Below, piece by piece: positions 16,387-25,784 of a stretch of 40,753 bases of DNA. The translations under genes and the position numbers were made by a program. The notes beneath the pieces were generated by a model, which was given only the letters and a program-made list of their open reading frames with translations, did not search any database and was not told the DNA's origin. Numbering within the stretch: the stretch's first letter is position 1; the number at the start of each line of letters is the position of its first letter. Source of the DNA: Anaerolineae bacterium (GTDB taxonomy: Bacteria > Chloroflexota > Anaerolineae > Aggregatilineales > UBA3940); NCBI GenBank assembly GCA_016928235.1, contig JAFGLD010000286.1, positions 1 through 40,753 of the forward strand. The letters are read 5' to 3'.

Positions 16387-17955
16387 CTATGGACTGGCAG
16401 ACAAACAATCCTCATCAGGTCGCACCGCATAGACTGTCATCGAGCCTGCATTCCAATATGAGATGTAGTTCTCCTCTTGCGCAGTTGACCAAACCAGACA
16501 GAAACGCGCATCGGAGGTCAGATGTTTATATGAGGAACTCCACCCAGGAAAAACAACAAGGTAGCCGGCGCCACTCCCAACAATATGTTCAGTAAGCTTC
16601 TGGCTGTCATTCATTAAAGGAATCACGTCCGGTGATACCAAGCCAGCCAGATCCACCAGAGGACGCGGTGCAAAATACCCCAGGGCGCCAATATCATGGG
16701 CAGCTATCATATCATCTGGTGCAGTATGTGCCGCCACCCACCTGGCCGTAGCAACCATCTCGTTCTCGATAAACGAGACATCACGGCCATAAGCCGACGC
16801 GCCATGAACACCCAAAAACAAAGGAAAAAGCGACCCGACAGCGAACATCCAGGCCACACTCGGCAAACGAACGAGAAGCTGGCGAGCATGAGGCCGTACA
16901 AGATCAAAAAGTTCACGAACTCCGTAGATCACAATCAAAGAGATCGTCGGGATTGCATAGCGACCATGTTGATAGGTCACCGGCAGGCGAGCAGCATAGA
17001 GTCCCCAATGCAGCAACATCCAGCCCCAAGGCAATAACGAGATCCACGCATCCGGTCTCTTTTGAATCCGCTTCCATATCCCGACCAACAAGCCAGGAAC
17101 AAGAAGGATCTGCGCGCCAACAAAACCAACCACTCCCTGTTCAGCAAAACGCGATAAATAGGGGTATGACCAAAGTACTGCATATTCGGTCTGTTTGGCA
17201 TAGAAGGTATTGGGCCACATCGTGCCACTCACATTGTAATTCAGATAGAGAAATGGCACGAGAACTACAGCAAAAAACAGACCCGAAAAGATACTCCAGC
17301 GAAGACGAAGATAGAATTTTCCAGAACACAACAGCCCATACAGCACAACCAACCCAAATGCCAACACTCCCTCAGGACGGGCCAGCATGAGCACCCCTCC
17401 CCACAGACCTAATTTCAGGCCGCTCCGCAAACTATGCCCAAAACAAACAGGGTTGTGATTTCTGACCCAAACCCAAAACCACACCAAAATAGCCGCAAAC
17501 AACCCTGTCTCCATGCCGGAAGCCGCAGCCCAAACAAGGTGCCACTCAAGCGCAAGGGCCAAGCCCACGGCCAGTGATCGGATAGGTGCTTCCTCACCAA
17601 AAAATCGAGCCCCCCCCAGACTTGTTCCACACAGACAAAGAAACCCCAGCAGGTGCGTCCACCACAGCGGATTGATGTGTATCCAATAAGCAGGCGTGAT
17701 CAGTAATGTCCACAAAATCGAAGTCGAGCCGGTACTTGGCACACCAGGAATAAATGCCCATTGTCCTGATTCCGCCAGGTTCCGAGCATAGACCTGGTAG
17801 ATCCAGGCATCATCCAAAGGAAAGCTAAAATAACCATGCCGAAAATAAGCTACCAGCAAATATAATGCATGAGCCAACAGGCAGGCAAGGATCAACAACC
17901 CATCGCGCACCAATGGTGTTAGCCAAGCATGACGTCTATTGTCAGGAAAACTCAT
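16387..17955 (-). CDS. Polytopic membrane protein, probable GT-C glycosyltransferase
   Basis: A 522-residue protein with many membrane helices and a soluble C-terminal tail of about 140 residues. After the first helix it has FPLDDAWIYQVYARNLAESG, with the Asp48-Asp49 pair in the position of the catalytic acidic motif of GT-C enzymes (PMT/ArnT-like). Such proteins transfer a sugar from a polyprenyl-phosphate donor on the outer side of the membrane. The exact donor and acceptor cannot be read from the sequence. It is one of five large proteins of this kind between 16.4 and 25.5 kb, all on the minus strand. The tail contains AAHDIGALGYFAPRPLVDLAGL, typical of this protein group. Confidence 0.75.
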   Translation of the reverse strand: MSFPDNRRHAWLTPLVRDGLLILACLLAHALYLLVAYFRHGYFSFPLDDAWIYQVYARNLAESGQWAFIPGVPSTGSTSILWTLLITPAYWIHINPLWWTHLLGFLCLCGTSLGGARFFGEEAPIRSLAVGLALALEWHLVWAAASGMETGLFAAILVWFWVWVRNHNPVCFGHSLRSGLKLGLWGGVLMLARPEGVLAFGLVVLYGLLCSGKFYLRLRWSIFSGLFFAVVLVPFLYLNYNVSGTMWPNTFYAKQTEYAVLWSYPYLSRFAEQGVVGFVGAQILLVPGLLVGIWKRIQKRPDAWISLLPWGWMLLHWGLYAARLPVTYQHGRYAIPTISLIVIYGVRELFDLVRPHARQLLVRLPSVAWMFAVGSLFPLFLGVHGASAYGRDVSFIENEMVATARWVAAHTAPDDMIAAHDIGALGYFAPRPLVDLAGLVSPDVIPLMNDSQKLTEHIVGSGAGYLVVFPGWSSSYKHLTSDARFCLVWSTAQEENYISYWNAGSMTVYAVRPDEDCLSASP

Positions 17956-18300
17956 CGAATAATTCCTATCATCGGAACACCGACCTCAGAATGAAAATAG
18001 AAAACACACTTGCCGCAAACACCGCGCAGTGGCTAACAATAGTTCTCTTGAAAAGTTTTCACCCATTCGCAACAGGTAATTGGGTAAAAGATAATAGGCA
18101 ATGGCGCGAATCATGTGCTGTATCACTTACCTGTTTACCCTTTGCTCATCTCTCGGTCGTTCGTAGCAAACACTTATCTGGGCAACTATATGTCATGATG
18201 GGTACCGTCGAAATCATTGCCTTAAGGAATGGGGATTAAATAACTTTCCCCTCAAGACTATGGCAAGACTATGGATGGGTAAGGTCGTCGATGCTCATTC
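17956..18300. other. Repeat-bearing intergenic region
   Basis: 345 bases between two GT-C-like genes with no gene of their own. It contains copy 2 of the ~60-bp dispersed repeat (18039-18098, minus) and most of MITE-like copy B (18223-18304). The open plus-strand frame at 17865-18239 seems to be an artefact of these repeats. Confidence 0.5.
18039..18098 (-). repeat. Dispersed ~60-bp repeat, copy 2
   Basis: This is the reverse-complement partner of 131-190, sharing attatcttttaccca, cgaatgggtgaaaa and gaactat with a few substitutions and one indel. It sits in the gap between two membrane-protein genes, about 125 bases from MITE-like copy B. Confidence 0.55.
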
Positions 18301-18304
18301 CTAA
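18223..18304. repeat. MITE-like 82-bp repeat with inverted ends, copy B
   Basis: The ends are TAAGGAATG and CATTCCTAA, inverted with one mismatch. The interior agrees with copy A (14076-14159) in the blocks aaataactttccc and gactatggatgggtaag. An eleven-base internal duplication (aagactatgg in tandem) is seen near 18254-18275. The right end overlaps the stop codon (18301-18303) of the neighbouring minus-strand gene, so insertion may have supplied that gene's stop. Confidence 0.65.
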
Positions 18305-19923
18305 GGCACAATCTCATACAAATATACCAGACGACCTCCACTGTCATAGGTTTCCACCAATTCCAGGCGCGGAGTAGTTGGGCCATTGTCATACAGTGTC
18401 CGTAACCCTCTCGGAACATCCTGATCCACGACCAAAAACCCGATCCGATAATCTTGCGCAGCTAAAAGCAACATCTCTTCATCACCGTTAGGTAACGGCA
18501 CTCCCCCGCGACCCGTATAATAGTAAAAACCAGGGGGATCATTGCTCATCACATCTACAGACAACGGCACGCCAAGTTCATCGAGTTTTGCGCCGATTTC
18601 ACCATAAACAGCATTACTGTTATTCCAGGAAATCTTACCAGACAGCGGTAAACCAACAACCTGTGTCACGATAACATAGCCTGTCACCAGAGCAGCCAAA
18701 ATCACCATATATAGGCGGAACAAGCGACGAGCCTGCTCCAAACCCCATCTGCGCCATCGCGCCAGCGGGCGTAGCGCGTCATCCAACCCCAAAACGGCTG
18801 CCGTAAAGGTAAACGGTAACAGGGCACCACCGGAATGAAAGTAACCACCCCGAGCCCCAACCAGAGAGAACGCGAATGTCATCGCGGCAAAAAGCGCCAC
18901 TCCGTACAGAATCGCAGGTAACAATAAGGGTTCCCGCCAGCGCCGCCAGACACCAATCAATGTGAGGGGAGTCAAAAAAACCAGATTCTGAACACCAATG
19001 AAAGTTGCAAGATTGACGAGTAAAGCATCCCATTTAACGCGCAGGATGGTACCCCAACCATCAGCCAGGAAACGTGCCGGGCTCAGATCAGTTGGATAGG
19101 TATAAAGATCGTCATAATTATTGAGCCACAAAGCACTCAAGCCTCCCGAAGCCTGGAGACTGCCAAAGATTGTCAGGTTACGCCAAAACCAGGGTGACAT
19201 TACAACCAGATATCCCAAAAAGCCCATTCCTGCCTGCCACACCGGCGCGAGAGCCTGTGGTGAAGAGGTATCTTCCCGATCATTCATAGATAGGCGGTTC
19301 AACCATGGAGAACACAAACCGGCAAATACCACTGTCGATGTAATCAGCACACCATCGGCACGAGTCAAGTGTGACAATCCGGCACACCCTCCCGCCAAAA
19401 ACCATATCCACCAAAATCGCTTTTGAATCCCCAACCCCGCCAGCGCCAAAGCGCCGGCACCGGCAAAAGCAAATGGAGTAAAAGTCTCAGGTAACGACCA
19501 ACGAACAACATAATAGCCGCTGAAGACAGTGAGTAAACCAGCCAGCAAAGCATGACGACGTTCGCCCACCTGTGAAGCCACTTCGTAGGCAACAATCGGC
19601 AAACCGGCAGCAATTAACACAAAGAGCATCTGAGCAGAACCGAACGCTGCCATCCTGCCGAACAACAAAACCCCCATCGCCGCCAACATCGATGGAAGAG
19701 GTTGCCAGTAGGCAAAAGCCGGCGTTGGGAGGGCAGGCGGTGCATTAACATAATTCCACAAATAGGGCTCAAACCAGTCCTTCCCATCGATGATCAAATG
19801 AGCCCCATTGAAGTAATAGTAAGCATCCATGTACCCAGGCTGGTCGACTAAAACGGCGACCACGCCATTTACCAACACAGCCAGCAGATACAAGAGCAAC
19901 CAATCACGCACCCGCTGAGTCAT
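18301..19923 (-). CDS. Polytopic membrane protein, probable GT-C glycosyltransferase
   Basis: A 540-residue membrane protein. After the first helix it has PGYMDAYYYFNGAHLIIDG, with Asp33 in the position of the GT-C catalytic acidic residue, and then a loop with WNYVNAPPALPTPAFAYWQP. About ten further hydrophobic segments follow, and the C-terminus (about 445-540) is soluble. Its start overlaps the stop of the upstream membrane-protein gene by four bases (ATGA), so the two are translationally coupled and probably act together. The stop codon lies inside the end of a MITE-like repeat. Donor and acceptor are unknown. Confidence 0.75.
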   Translation of the reverse strand: MTQRVRDWLLLYLLAVLVNGVVAVLVDQPGYMDAYYYFNGAHLIIDGKDWFEPYLWNYVNAPPALPTPAFAYWQPLPSMLAAMGVLLFGRMAAFGSAQMLFVLIAAGLPIVAYEVASQVGERRHALLAGLLTVFSGYYVVRWSLPETFTPFAFAGAGALALAGLGIQKRFWWIWFLAGGCAGLSHLTRADGVLITSTVVFAGLCSPWLNRLSMNDREDTSSPQALAPVWQAGMGFLGYLVVMSPWFWRNLTIFGSLQASGGLSALWLNNYDDLYTYPTDLSPARFLADGWGTILRVKWDALLVNLATFIGVQNLVFLTPLTLIGVWRRWREPLLLPAILYGVALFAAMTFAFSLVGARGGYFHSGGALLPFTFTAAVLGLDDALRPLARWRRWGLEQARRLFRLYMVILAALVTGYVIVTQVVGLPLSGKISWNNSNAVYGEIGAKLDELGVPLSVDVMSNDPPGFYYYTGRGGVPLPNGDEEMLLLAAQDYRIGFLVVDQDVPRGLRTLYDNGPTTPRLELVETYDSGGRLVYLYEIVP

Positions 19924-21959
19924 GGTCGGACATCCTTAAGCTCATAAAGAGAATATAATCCGGATTCATTCCAGAGGAGAGACATATCGGCTTTCCTGGC
20001 TTTACCCAAAGCGACTACATCCTCTTCCGACAAAGAACCTAACTCGCTTTCCTCATTTATTAAAAAATTCATACCCCAATCAGCAATCAAGACATGTGTA
20101 ACTCCCTCCTCTCGCCACTGGGCAATAATTCGATGAGGATCGGGTTCCAACTGCCGATCGTGCCACCATCGATTGATAAGCGAATCCGGAATACAATCAC
20201 GCTGACAGTAGAAAATGCGCGGCTCCCACAAAAACAGCACTTTCGCATCTTGCGGCAGTGCGTTCACCTTCTTCATGGCTTCGTAGCTCACACCCATTGT
20301 CTGATCCAGGTAATCCTCCTCACTCTGCATTCCAAAAGCCACACGCAACGGATCGATCTGAACAAACTCAAAGAAAGAATTGAACACGGCCATTACCAAC
20401 ACAATCAACACCAGCGGACGTAAGAGTCGACTCACGTCAGATCTGATAGTGGTGTCCCCTAAACCGGCTAATCCAAATCCGCATACCAACCCTACAGCAG
20501 GAAAGATCGGAAACAACAGCCGTATCTGAACGAGAAACCAGGATGTAGCCACGCCGGCCAGCCAGATCAGATAAGGGGGCAAGCTAAAAATGAGAAGATT
20601 TCGAATGATATAACGATCGGTCTCGGTACGCTGCTTCCACCCTAAAGCAGCCACGGGGAGCAAACACAATGCCAACACCCCGCTCGATGCGCCATAGGGC
20701 GCAATGCTGTCATTACCTCTGATTGTTCCCTCCAATGGAAAAAGTAATAGTCTAAGTCCTCCCAGTCCGGTACCAGATCGTAAATAATACCAACGATCTA
20801 GATGGTCGAAGGCAGTTGTTCCCCACAAAAAAGGAGAGAATGGGTTACCGTCAAGGAGCAGATTCTTGACCAGCCAGGGTAAGAAAACGAGCAGGGCCGC
20901 AGCGGTCAAAACACCCCCAGCGCGCACACTATAGAGAAGCCCACACCGACGAGACAGCCACAAGACCAACACACCCACGCCGACCGCCACACCGGCTGCC
21001 GTATATTTAGTACTCAGCGCCAATCCGACAAAAATACCAGCCAGAACCAGCAGCCGTTGCGAATGACGGTGTTGTTTAATATTCCGATCCCAGATCAAAA
21101 CAACCGTTAATGCCGCCATGGTATAAGACATCAAAGCCAAATCATTATAAGGCCACGAAAATTCTCTCCAAATACTCGCGGAAACAAGCAACACAGTCGC
21201 AGCGATCCACCCTGCTGCGGGACGCCCCATACGTCGTGAGAAACCCAACACCAGCATCAGCATTGATGCGCCAAAACACCAATGCAGCAGCGCCGCAGCC
21301 TGTGGACGCGCCAGGATCATCAACCACAAATACAACATCTCAACACCCAGAGGAAATCCCAGGAAATGATTCTGGGGACAGCTGACAATGCGCTCAGTCT
21401 GGAGATAAAAATGCGGCCCGGCCAGATGATAAGTCAACGCATCCCATTTAGTCGGCGGAGCCATAGCCAGCAACAGAGCTAATATCAACAAAATCACTAC
21501 CCCATTGCGCACCCAACGCACAAAAACATCTGGCTCAGGCTCAAAGACAATCTGTAAGGCTTTCCAGGTACGGCGCAGCCAAATCAATCCCGCATCATAT
21601 AAAACGGTTAACAAGCTGGCCATCACCAACCATCCCAGCCACATGGGTGGAAAGAACCCCAACAATCCAATCACCAACACAATCACCCCCAGGACGCCCA
21701 AACCAAGCAAGACAGCAAGCCCACTCTGCTCCAACTCAGTCAGTAAGCCGGCAATCCCGCGTAGGAATATCGTCCCCAGCGCGCCGGCCAACACCAATAA
21801 TGCCGGCACAGCCGCCATATCCCGTGCCAGATATCCCAATGCTATAATACCTTGCTTGCCCAAGGGATTATATTGCACCTGCTGCACAATGAAATGGCTG
21901 ATGACAATGGACAATGCCCAAACCAAAATCAGCAAACCAGACAATCGACGACGAATCAC
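19920..21959 (-). CDS. Large polytopic membrane protein, probable GT-C glycosyltransferase
   Basis: A 679-residue protein with about twelve or more membrane segments. After several N-terminal helices it has APPTKWDALTYHLAGPHFY, with Asp173 as the likely acidic active-site residue, followed by helices and a soluble C-terminal part with EPRIFYCQRDCIPDS and THVLIADWGMNFL. This arrangement is that of large PMT/ArnT-related or dolichyl-phosphate-sugar-dependent enzymes. I chose the GTG at 21959 because GGAGG lies seven bases upstream. The frame is open a further nine codons to a TTG at 21986. It overlaps the next gene by four bases. Confidence 0.75.
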   Translation of the reverse strand: MIRRRLSGLLILVWALSIVISHFIVQQVQYNPLGKQGIIALGYLARDMAAVPALLVLAGALGTIFLRGIAGLLTELEQSGLAVLLGLGVLGVIVLVIGLLGFFPPMWLGWLVMASLLTVLYDAGLIWLRRTWKALQIVFEPEPDVFVRWVRNGVVILLILALLLAMAPPTKWDALTYHLAGPHFYLQTERIVSCPQNHFLGFPLGVEMLYLWLMILARPQAAALLHWCFGASMLMLVLGFSRRMGRPAAGWIAATVLLVSASIWREFSWPYNDLALMSYTMAALTVVLIWDRNIKQHRHSQRLLVLAGIFVGLALSTKYTAAGVAVGVGVLVLWLSRRCGLLYSVRAGGVLTAAALLVFLPWLVKNLLLDGNPFSPFLWGTTAFDHLDRWYYLRSGTGLGGLRLLLFPLEGTIRGNDSIAPYGASSGVLALCLLPVAALGWKQRTETDRYIIRNLLIFSLPPYLIWLAGVATSWFLVQIRLLFPIFPAVGLVCGFGLAGLGDTTIRSDVSRLLRPLVLIVLVMAVFNSFFEFVQIDPLRVAFGMQSEEDYLDQTMGVSYEAMKKVNALPQDAKVLFLWEPRIFYCQRDCIPDSLINRWWHDRQLEPDPHRIIAQWREEGVTHVLIADWGMNFLINEESELGSLSEEDVVALGKARKADMSLLWNESGLYSLYELKDVRP

Positions 21960-22219
21960 GCAACATCCTCCAAAACCTGACACCAATCACAAAATGCCCA
22001 GTCGAAAGACACGTATTGACAACGTCAGAGCAGCAACGGCATGTATATCATTTAGAATTCCTCGCCCTGGCGATATAAAAGTGTGAACCCACCTCCTAGA
22101 GAGGAAATCGTTAGCACCCGGCACTCAACCAGCAAACACATCATGATAGATCCGGGTATCGGTTACCAACAACACCAGCACGACGAGTCTGATCAAGGTA
22201 ATCATGCAGCAGGTTAGAG

Positions 22220-23728
22220 TCATCGATCACTGTTCCGAGGATGATCACGGACAAACAGGCTCGACCGGGCATCTGTATAAGCCATCGACCAATCATCAGT
22301 TAAAGCAAGCACTTGAGCCAACGGGCTTGACGCTTCGACCAGCACCGTATTGACACCCGAATCGTCCAATCGCTTATCCCAGCCAGACTGAGCGTGGTAG
22401 GTTTTCAAATAGCCCCGCAGGAAATCGTCATCATAAAGATCTGTACGCCCATCGACATAAACCGGGTAATCCCGCGCCTCCCAAATCAGATATCCGCCCC
22501 AGTTGTAGCTATTGAGCAACGGGCCAGGCGGTTGTTCTCGCTCTAGAAATGCCACCGCATCGGTTGGAAAGACCTCTCGCCGGGCTTGCTCAAGATGGGA
22601 TGGCTCAAAATCACTCAGTATCTTGCCAGCCACCCCTATCACAATCAAAGCAGCCATGCCCCAATTCAGAACCAACAACCTAATGCTCGAAGGTATGCGC
22701 CTGGAGTTCAACCTAAGGCGATGTTCTGTCAGGAAGGCATCGAGATGAGACGCAAACACAGGCACAGCCACCAGTGCAAACGTCGCGATATTCCGCGCTG
22801 CTAGCAGGGCACTATAAGCAATCCCTCCAACCATCACTGCGTCACGCCAATCGAGTTTCTTCGATGAGAGAGCAGAGACCAACAATGTTCCCAGAAGCAG
22901 CCACAAAAAAGGCCATGTCTGTGCCTGGTGGAAGTCTGGAGCAGCCCACTCCTGAATGTAATCTCTCAGCACACCAATACCTACCGTGCGGAAAGGGTAA
23001 AGCAACATCGATGGCCCATAGGGGTTGATCGATATAGCCATAGCCGAAACCAGGCCCACAAACACCAGTCGTAGCATAGGCCGATGGGTTGGTCGCTCTT
23101 CAGAAGAATCCAGTGGTGAAGCGGCCAGAACACCCTCCAGTAGCCAGCGCGCCCCCTCGCCAAGTGTGGCCAGCACCATCAAGATGAATCCGATGGCGAA
23201 GCCACCATGCATGTTGGCCCACAGAACCATAATGGGCGGAATACACCACAAGCGGTCGATCCCGCGCTTCTGATACAGCCACAGAAGATACACCACCACG
23301 GCACTGAGCAGGAAAGAGAACATCTGCGGACGTGCCGACCAGAAAATAGCAGCGGCAGCTCCACCCAATATCACCGAGAAAGCCCGGACGATGGGATCGC
23401 TGTTACACAATTGGTAGATCAGCGCCATTGCACACACTGCCAGGATACCCGTCAGGACGGCTAATCCTACCTGACTGCCTATACCATAGGCGCCATAGAG
23501 AATCAACTGTGACAGCCACGAGTGGTTGATCCAAGGTTGGCCAATGCGTGTATGGGAGAAATAGTCTGTTTGCAGCAAGGCACGGTGCTCGACTTGCCAC
23601 TGCCCAGCGCGTAAATGCCACAACGAATCGGTGTCGAGGGGGACACGTGCTGCCATAACAAACACTGCTGCCAGCGTAACAAAGGACACCAGTCTGGAAA
23701 AGGTTAACAAACTTAGCAGCTTCTTCAC
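22220..23728 (-). CDS. Polytopic membrane protein, GT-C-like
   Basis: A 502-residue protein with about nine to ten membrane helices. The first extracytoplasmic loop has VPLDTDSLWHLRAGQW and, further on, WINHSWLSQLILYGAYG, with Asp32 and Asp34 as candidate catalytic acids. The C-terminal region (about 395-502) is soluble and carries YNWGGYLIWEARDYPVYVDG, a conserved block in this group of uncharacterised bacterial membrane proteins. It begins with GTG preceded by AGGA. A glycosyltransferase role is inferred from topology, the acidic loop and its neighbours. A different role in glycan assembly is possible. Confidence 0.7.
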   Translation of the reverse strand: MKKLLSLLTFSRLVSFVTLAAVFVMAARVPLDTDSLWHLRAGQWQVEHRALLQTDYFSHTRIGQPWINHSWLSQLILYGAYGIGSQVGLAVLTGILAVCAMALIYQLCNSDPIVRAFSVILGGAAAAIFWSARPQMFSFLLSAVVVYLLWLYQKRGIDRLWCIPPIMVLWANMHGGFAIGFILMVLATLGEGARWLLEGVLAASPLDSSEERPTHRPMLRLVFVGLVSAMAISINPYGPSMLLYPFRTVGIGVLRDYIQEWAAPDFHQAQTWPFLWLLLGTLLVSALSSKKLDWRDAVMVGGIAYSALLAARNIATFALVAVPVFASHLDAFLTEHRLRLNSRRIPSSIRLLVLNWGMAALIVIGVAGKILSDFEPSHLEQARREVFPTDAVAFLEREQPPGPLLNSYNWGGYLIWEARDYPVYVDGRTDLYDDDFLRGYLKTYHAQSGWDKRLDDSGVNTVLVEASSPLAQVLALTDDWSMAYTDARSSLFVRDHPRNSDR

Positions 23729-23827
23729 AATGACGTCCTAAAAATAGGGATGGTTTTCAGTTGATAGCCTTCAGTCAAAGACCGAAAGTCGGGACTATGG
23801 GCTCTAAAACGAACCGCCATATATCTG

Positions 23828-25525
23828 TCACTCGCTATGAATGGCGCGCCCTGTCACCTTGCCGAATGGCCCCAGGTCGTCAGGCGATATACAGCGAGAG
23901 AGATCGTAAAAAACAGTATATGGCCCGATCCGATTCTCCTGGAAGATCACGCCCAGATTACCGAGCCGCCGCCCGATCTCCTCATCCAATTCGGGATGAT
24001 TGCTGGTCACGTAAACCACCTTTTCAGCCTCGTCGACCACCTGCGAGTATGGCGGATAACGATCATCGCCGTAGGTATAGCTCATATCAGCCTTGTAAGG
24101 CAAGCGCGGCGAGAAAATGATCCGCTCCTGGGTCAGGAAGGCAAAGCGAAAGGTGACCCAGGTGTTGCTATATCCACGATCTGCATCAATGAAATCCAGA
24201 AAAGCGATCAATTCCTGGTCGTGGTCATGCGGAATCTGGGAAATAGGATCGAACTGCTTGGTCAAGCCAGGCGGATTTTCGAGCATCGACCGGACGTTGC
24301 CCCACAGGTTATATCCCAGACAAACAACTAACGAGGCAATCGGGATTATCTTGCTCCAACGTCGCGAGGTTCTCCCCATCGATCGCCGAACCCGGCACAG
24401 CCAATCGCCAACCAGAATGGCCAGCAGCGGGTAGAGTGGCAGCAGATAGCGCCCGGTCGGATCGCCGCCAAAGGGTGAAAATATAAAGAGCAGCAACAAG
24501 CTCAGCCAGCCAAGCAGCAAGCTGAGCAACATGAGCCGACTCGATACTTCAACATTCTCGCCACGTACGAGCACCCGTTGTGCCGCCTGCCATAAGACAA
24601 AGAGATACAGCATAGCGATGATGATACCAACGGGCAAGACAATCCAATCAACCGACCATGAAGGGCGCAATCCAAACAGGGCCGGAATGTTGAACAGGGT
24701 CAGCGACAGAAGACGGAAGCCGATACCCTGTGCCCCATCGACGCCCGATACAGAAAACCACGCCCCGGACAAATCGCTGATAGTTGCGCCAGCACCGCGT
24801 TGGAGCGTCCCAATAATCCAGGGAAGAGCGCCAACTACAAAGCCAAGCGCCAACACTCCCACCCTACCCCAGGGCATATCTTTCCGGAAATGCCACAGCC
24901 CGATCGTCAGCAGCGGTACCACCGACACGACCACCAGAGCCATCGACCACCAGCCCAGTCCGGCCAAGATGCCGGCCAGCAGCCACCAACTCATCGACTG
25001 CTTGCGACCGGACAAAATATCCCAACCAATCCAGAAAAGCAGATTGTTGATCAGCAAGATCTCGACGTAGTCGCCCAGAGTGGAAGTGGTATACAAACTA
25101 AACAATACCGGAGGGATCGCCATCAGCAGCGCGGCGATAGTCGATGCCGTCCGGTTGCGGCTAAAGCGATCAGTAAGCATGTAGGTCGTCACCAGGACAC
25201 CGAGATACAGTGCCACCTGCACCAGTCGCGCCATCAACACTGTCTGCCCGCCAACAAGAAATGCCACCGCGATCAGGTAGGCATCCAGTGCGCCCATATA
25301 CGACTGACCATAGAAAAAGAGTGGCCAATCGCCCTGGAGGATATGGCGTGCCATCAATGCCAGGATCGCCTCATCGGCATCGAAGGTGATGCTGTTAGTC
25401 AACAAGATGACGGTTTTTAACCCTGCGCCAAGCAAGATCGCCATCCACAGGCCAGGATGATCAGCAATACGCTGGCCGAGCTTCACCACTACACAGAGAG
25501 AGGAGGCTATCTTTGCCCGATTCAT
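23828..25525 (-). CDS. Polytopic membrane protein, probable GT-C glycosyltransferase (GT39/PMT-like)
   Basis: A 565-residue protein. After the first membrane helix it shows the typical pattern SITFDADEAILALMARHILQ (Asp49, Asp51) followed by PLFFYGQSYMGALDAYL, a strong GT39/ArnT-type opening. About ten more hydrophobic stretches follow, and a soluble tail from about 440 holds DFIDADRGYSNTWVTFRF and VVYVTSNHPELDEEIGRR. The enzyme is expected to add sugars from polyprenyl-phosphate carriers outside the membrane, either to proteins such as pilins or to lipid-linked glycans. It starts the run of five membrane proteins and is divergent from the GH3 gene. Confidence 0.78.
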   Translation of the reverse strand: MNRAKIASSLCVVVKLGQRIADHPGLWMAILLGAGLKTVILLTNSITFDADEAILALMARHILQGDWPLFFYGQSYMGALDAYLIAVAFLVGGQTVLMARLVQVALYLGVLVTTYMLTDRFSRNRTASTIAALLMAIPPVLFSLYTTSTLGDYVEILLINNLLFWIGWDILSGRKQSMSWWLLAGILAGLGWWSMALVVVSVVPLLTIGLWHFRKDMPWGRVGVLALGFVVGALPWIIGTLQRGAGATISDLSGAWFSVSGVDGAQGIGFRLLSLTLFNIPALFGLRPSWSVDWIVLPVGIIIAMLYLFVLWQAAQRVLVRGENVEVSSRLMLLSLLLGWLSLLLLFIFSPFGGDPTGRYLLPLYPLLAILVGDWLCRVRRSMGRTSRRWSKIIPIASLVVCLGYNLWGNVRSMLENPPGLTKQFDPISQIPHDHDQELIAFLDFIDADRGYSNTWVTFRFAFLTQERIIFSPRLPYKADMSYTYGDDRYPPYSQVVDEAEKVVYVTSNHPELDEEIGRRLGNLGVIFQENRIGPYTVFYDLSRCISPDDLGPFGKVTGRAIHSE

Positions 25526-25698
25526 GCCGTAATGCTACACCAACTTGCCTCACACAGACAACACCGCCAAAAACTTACAATCCAATGGCTGATAACAGTG
25601 CATGATGCTATCACTAACGCTATCAACCACGAAGAAACCCTTGCCGTCAACTCCAAGAGCGTATATTCTCTTATCGGCAGATTATTCTCCAGCACCTG

Positions 25699-25738
25699 TT
25701 TACATATTTACGTTTTACATAATTTACGCTTTACGGTA
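25699..25738. repeat. Short degenerate tandem repeat of TTTACG units
   Basis: Two successive copies of a roughly 17-base unit of the form atttacgytttac, upstream of the GH3 gene. The region 25526-25784 is otherwise empty and lies between divergent genes, so it should contain both promoters. None was clearly recognised. Confidence 0.4.
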
Positions 25739-25784
25739 ACCCGTAGGCTTTCTCGAAACCCTATAACTCCAAGGAGAAAAACAC

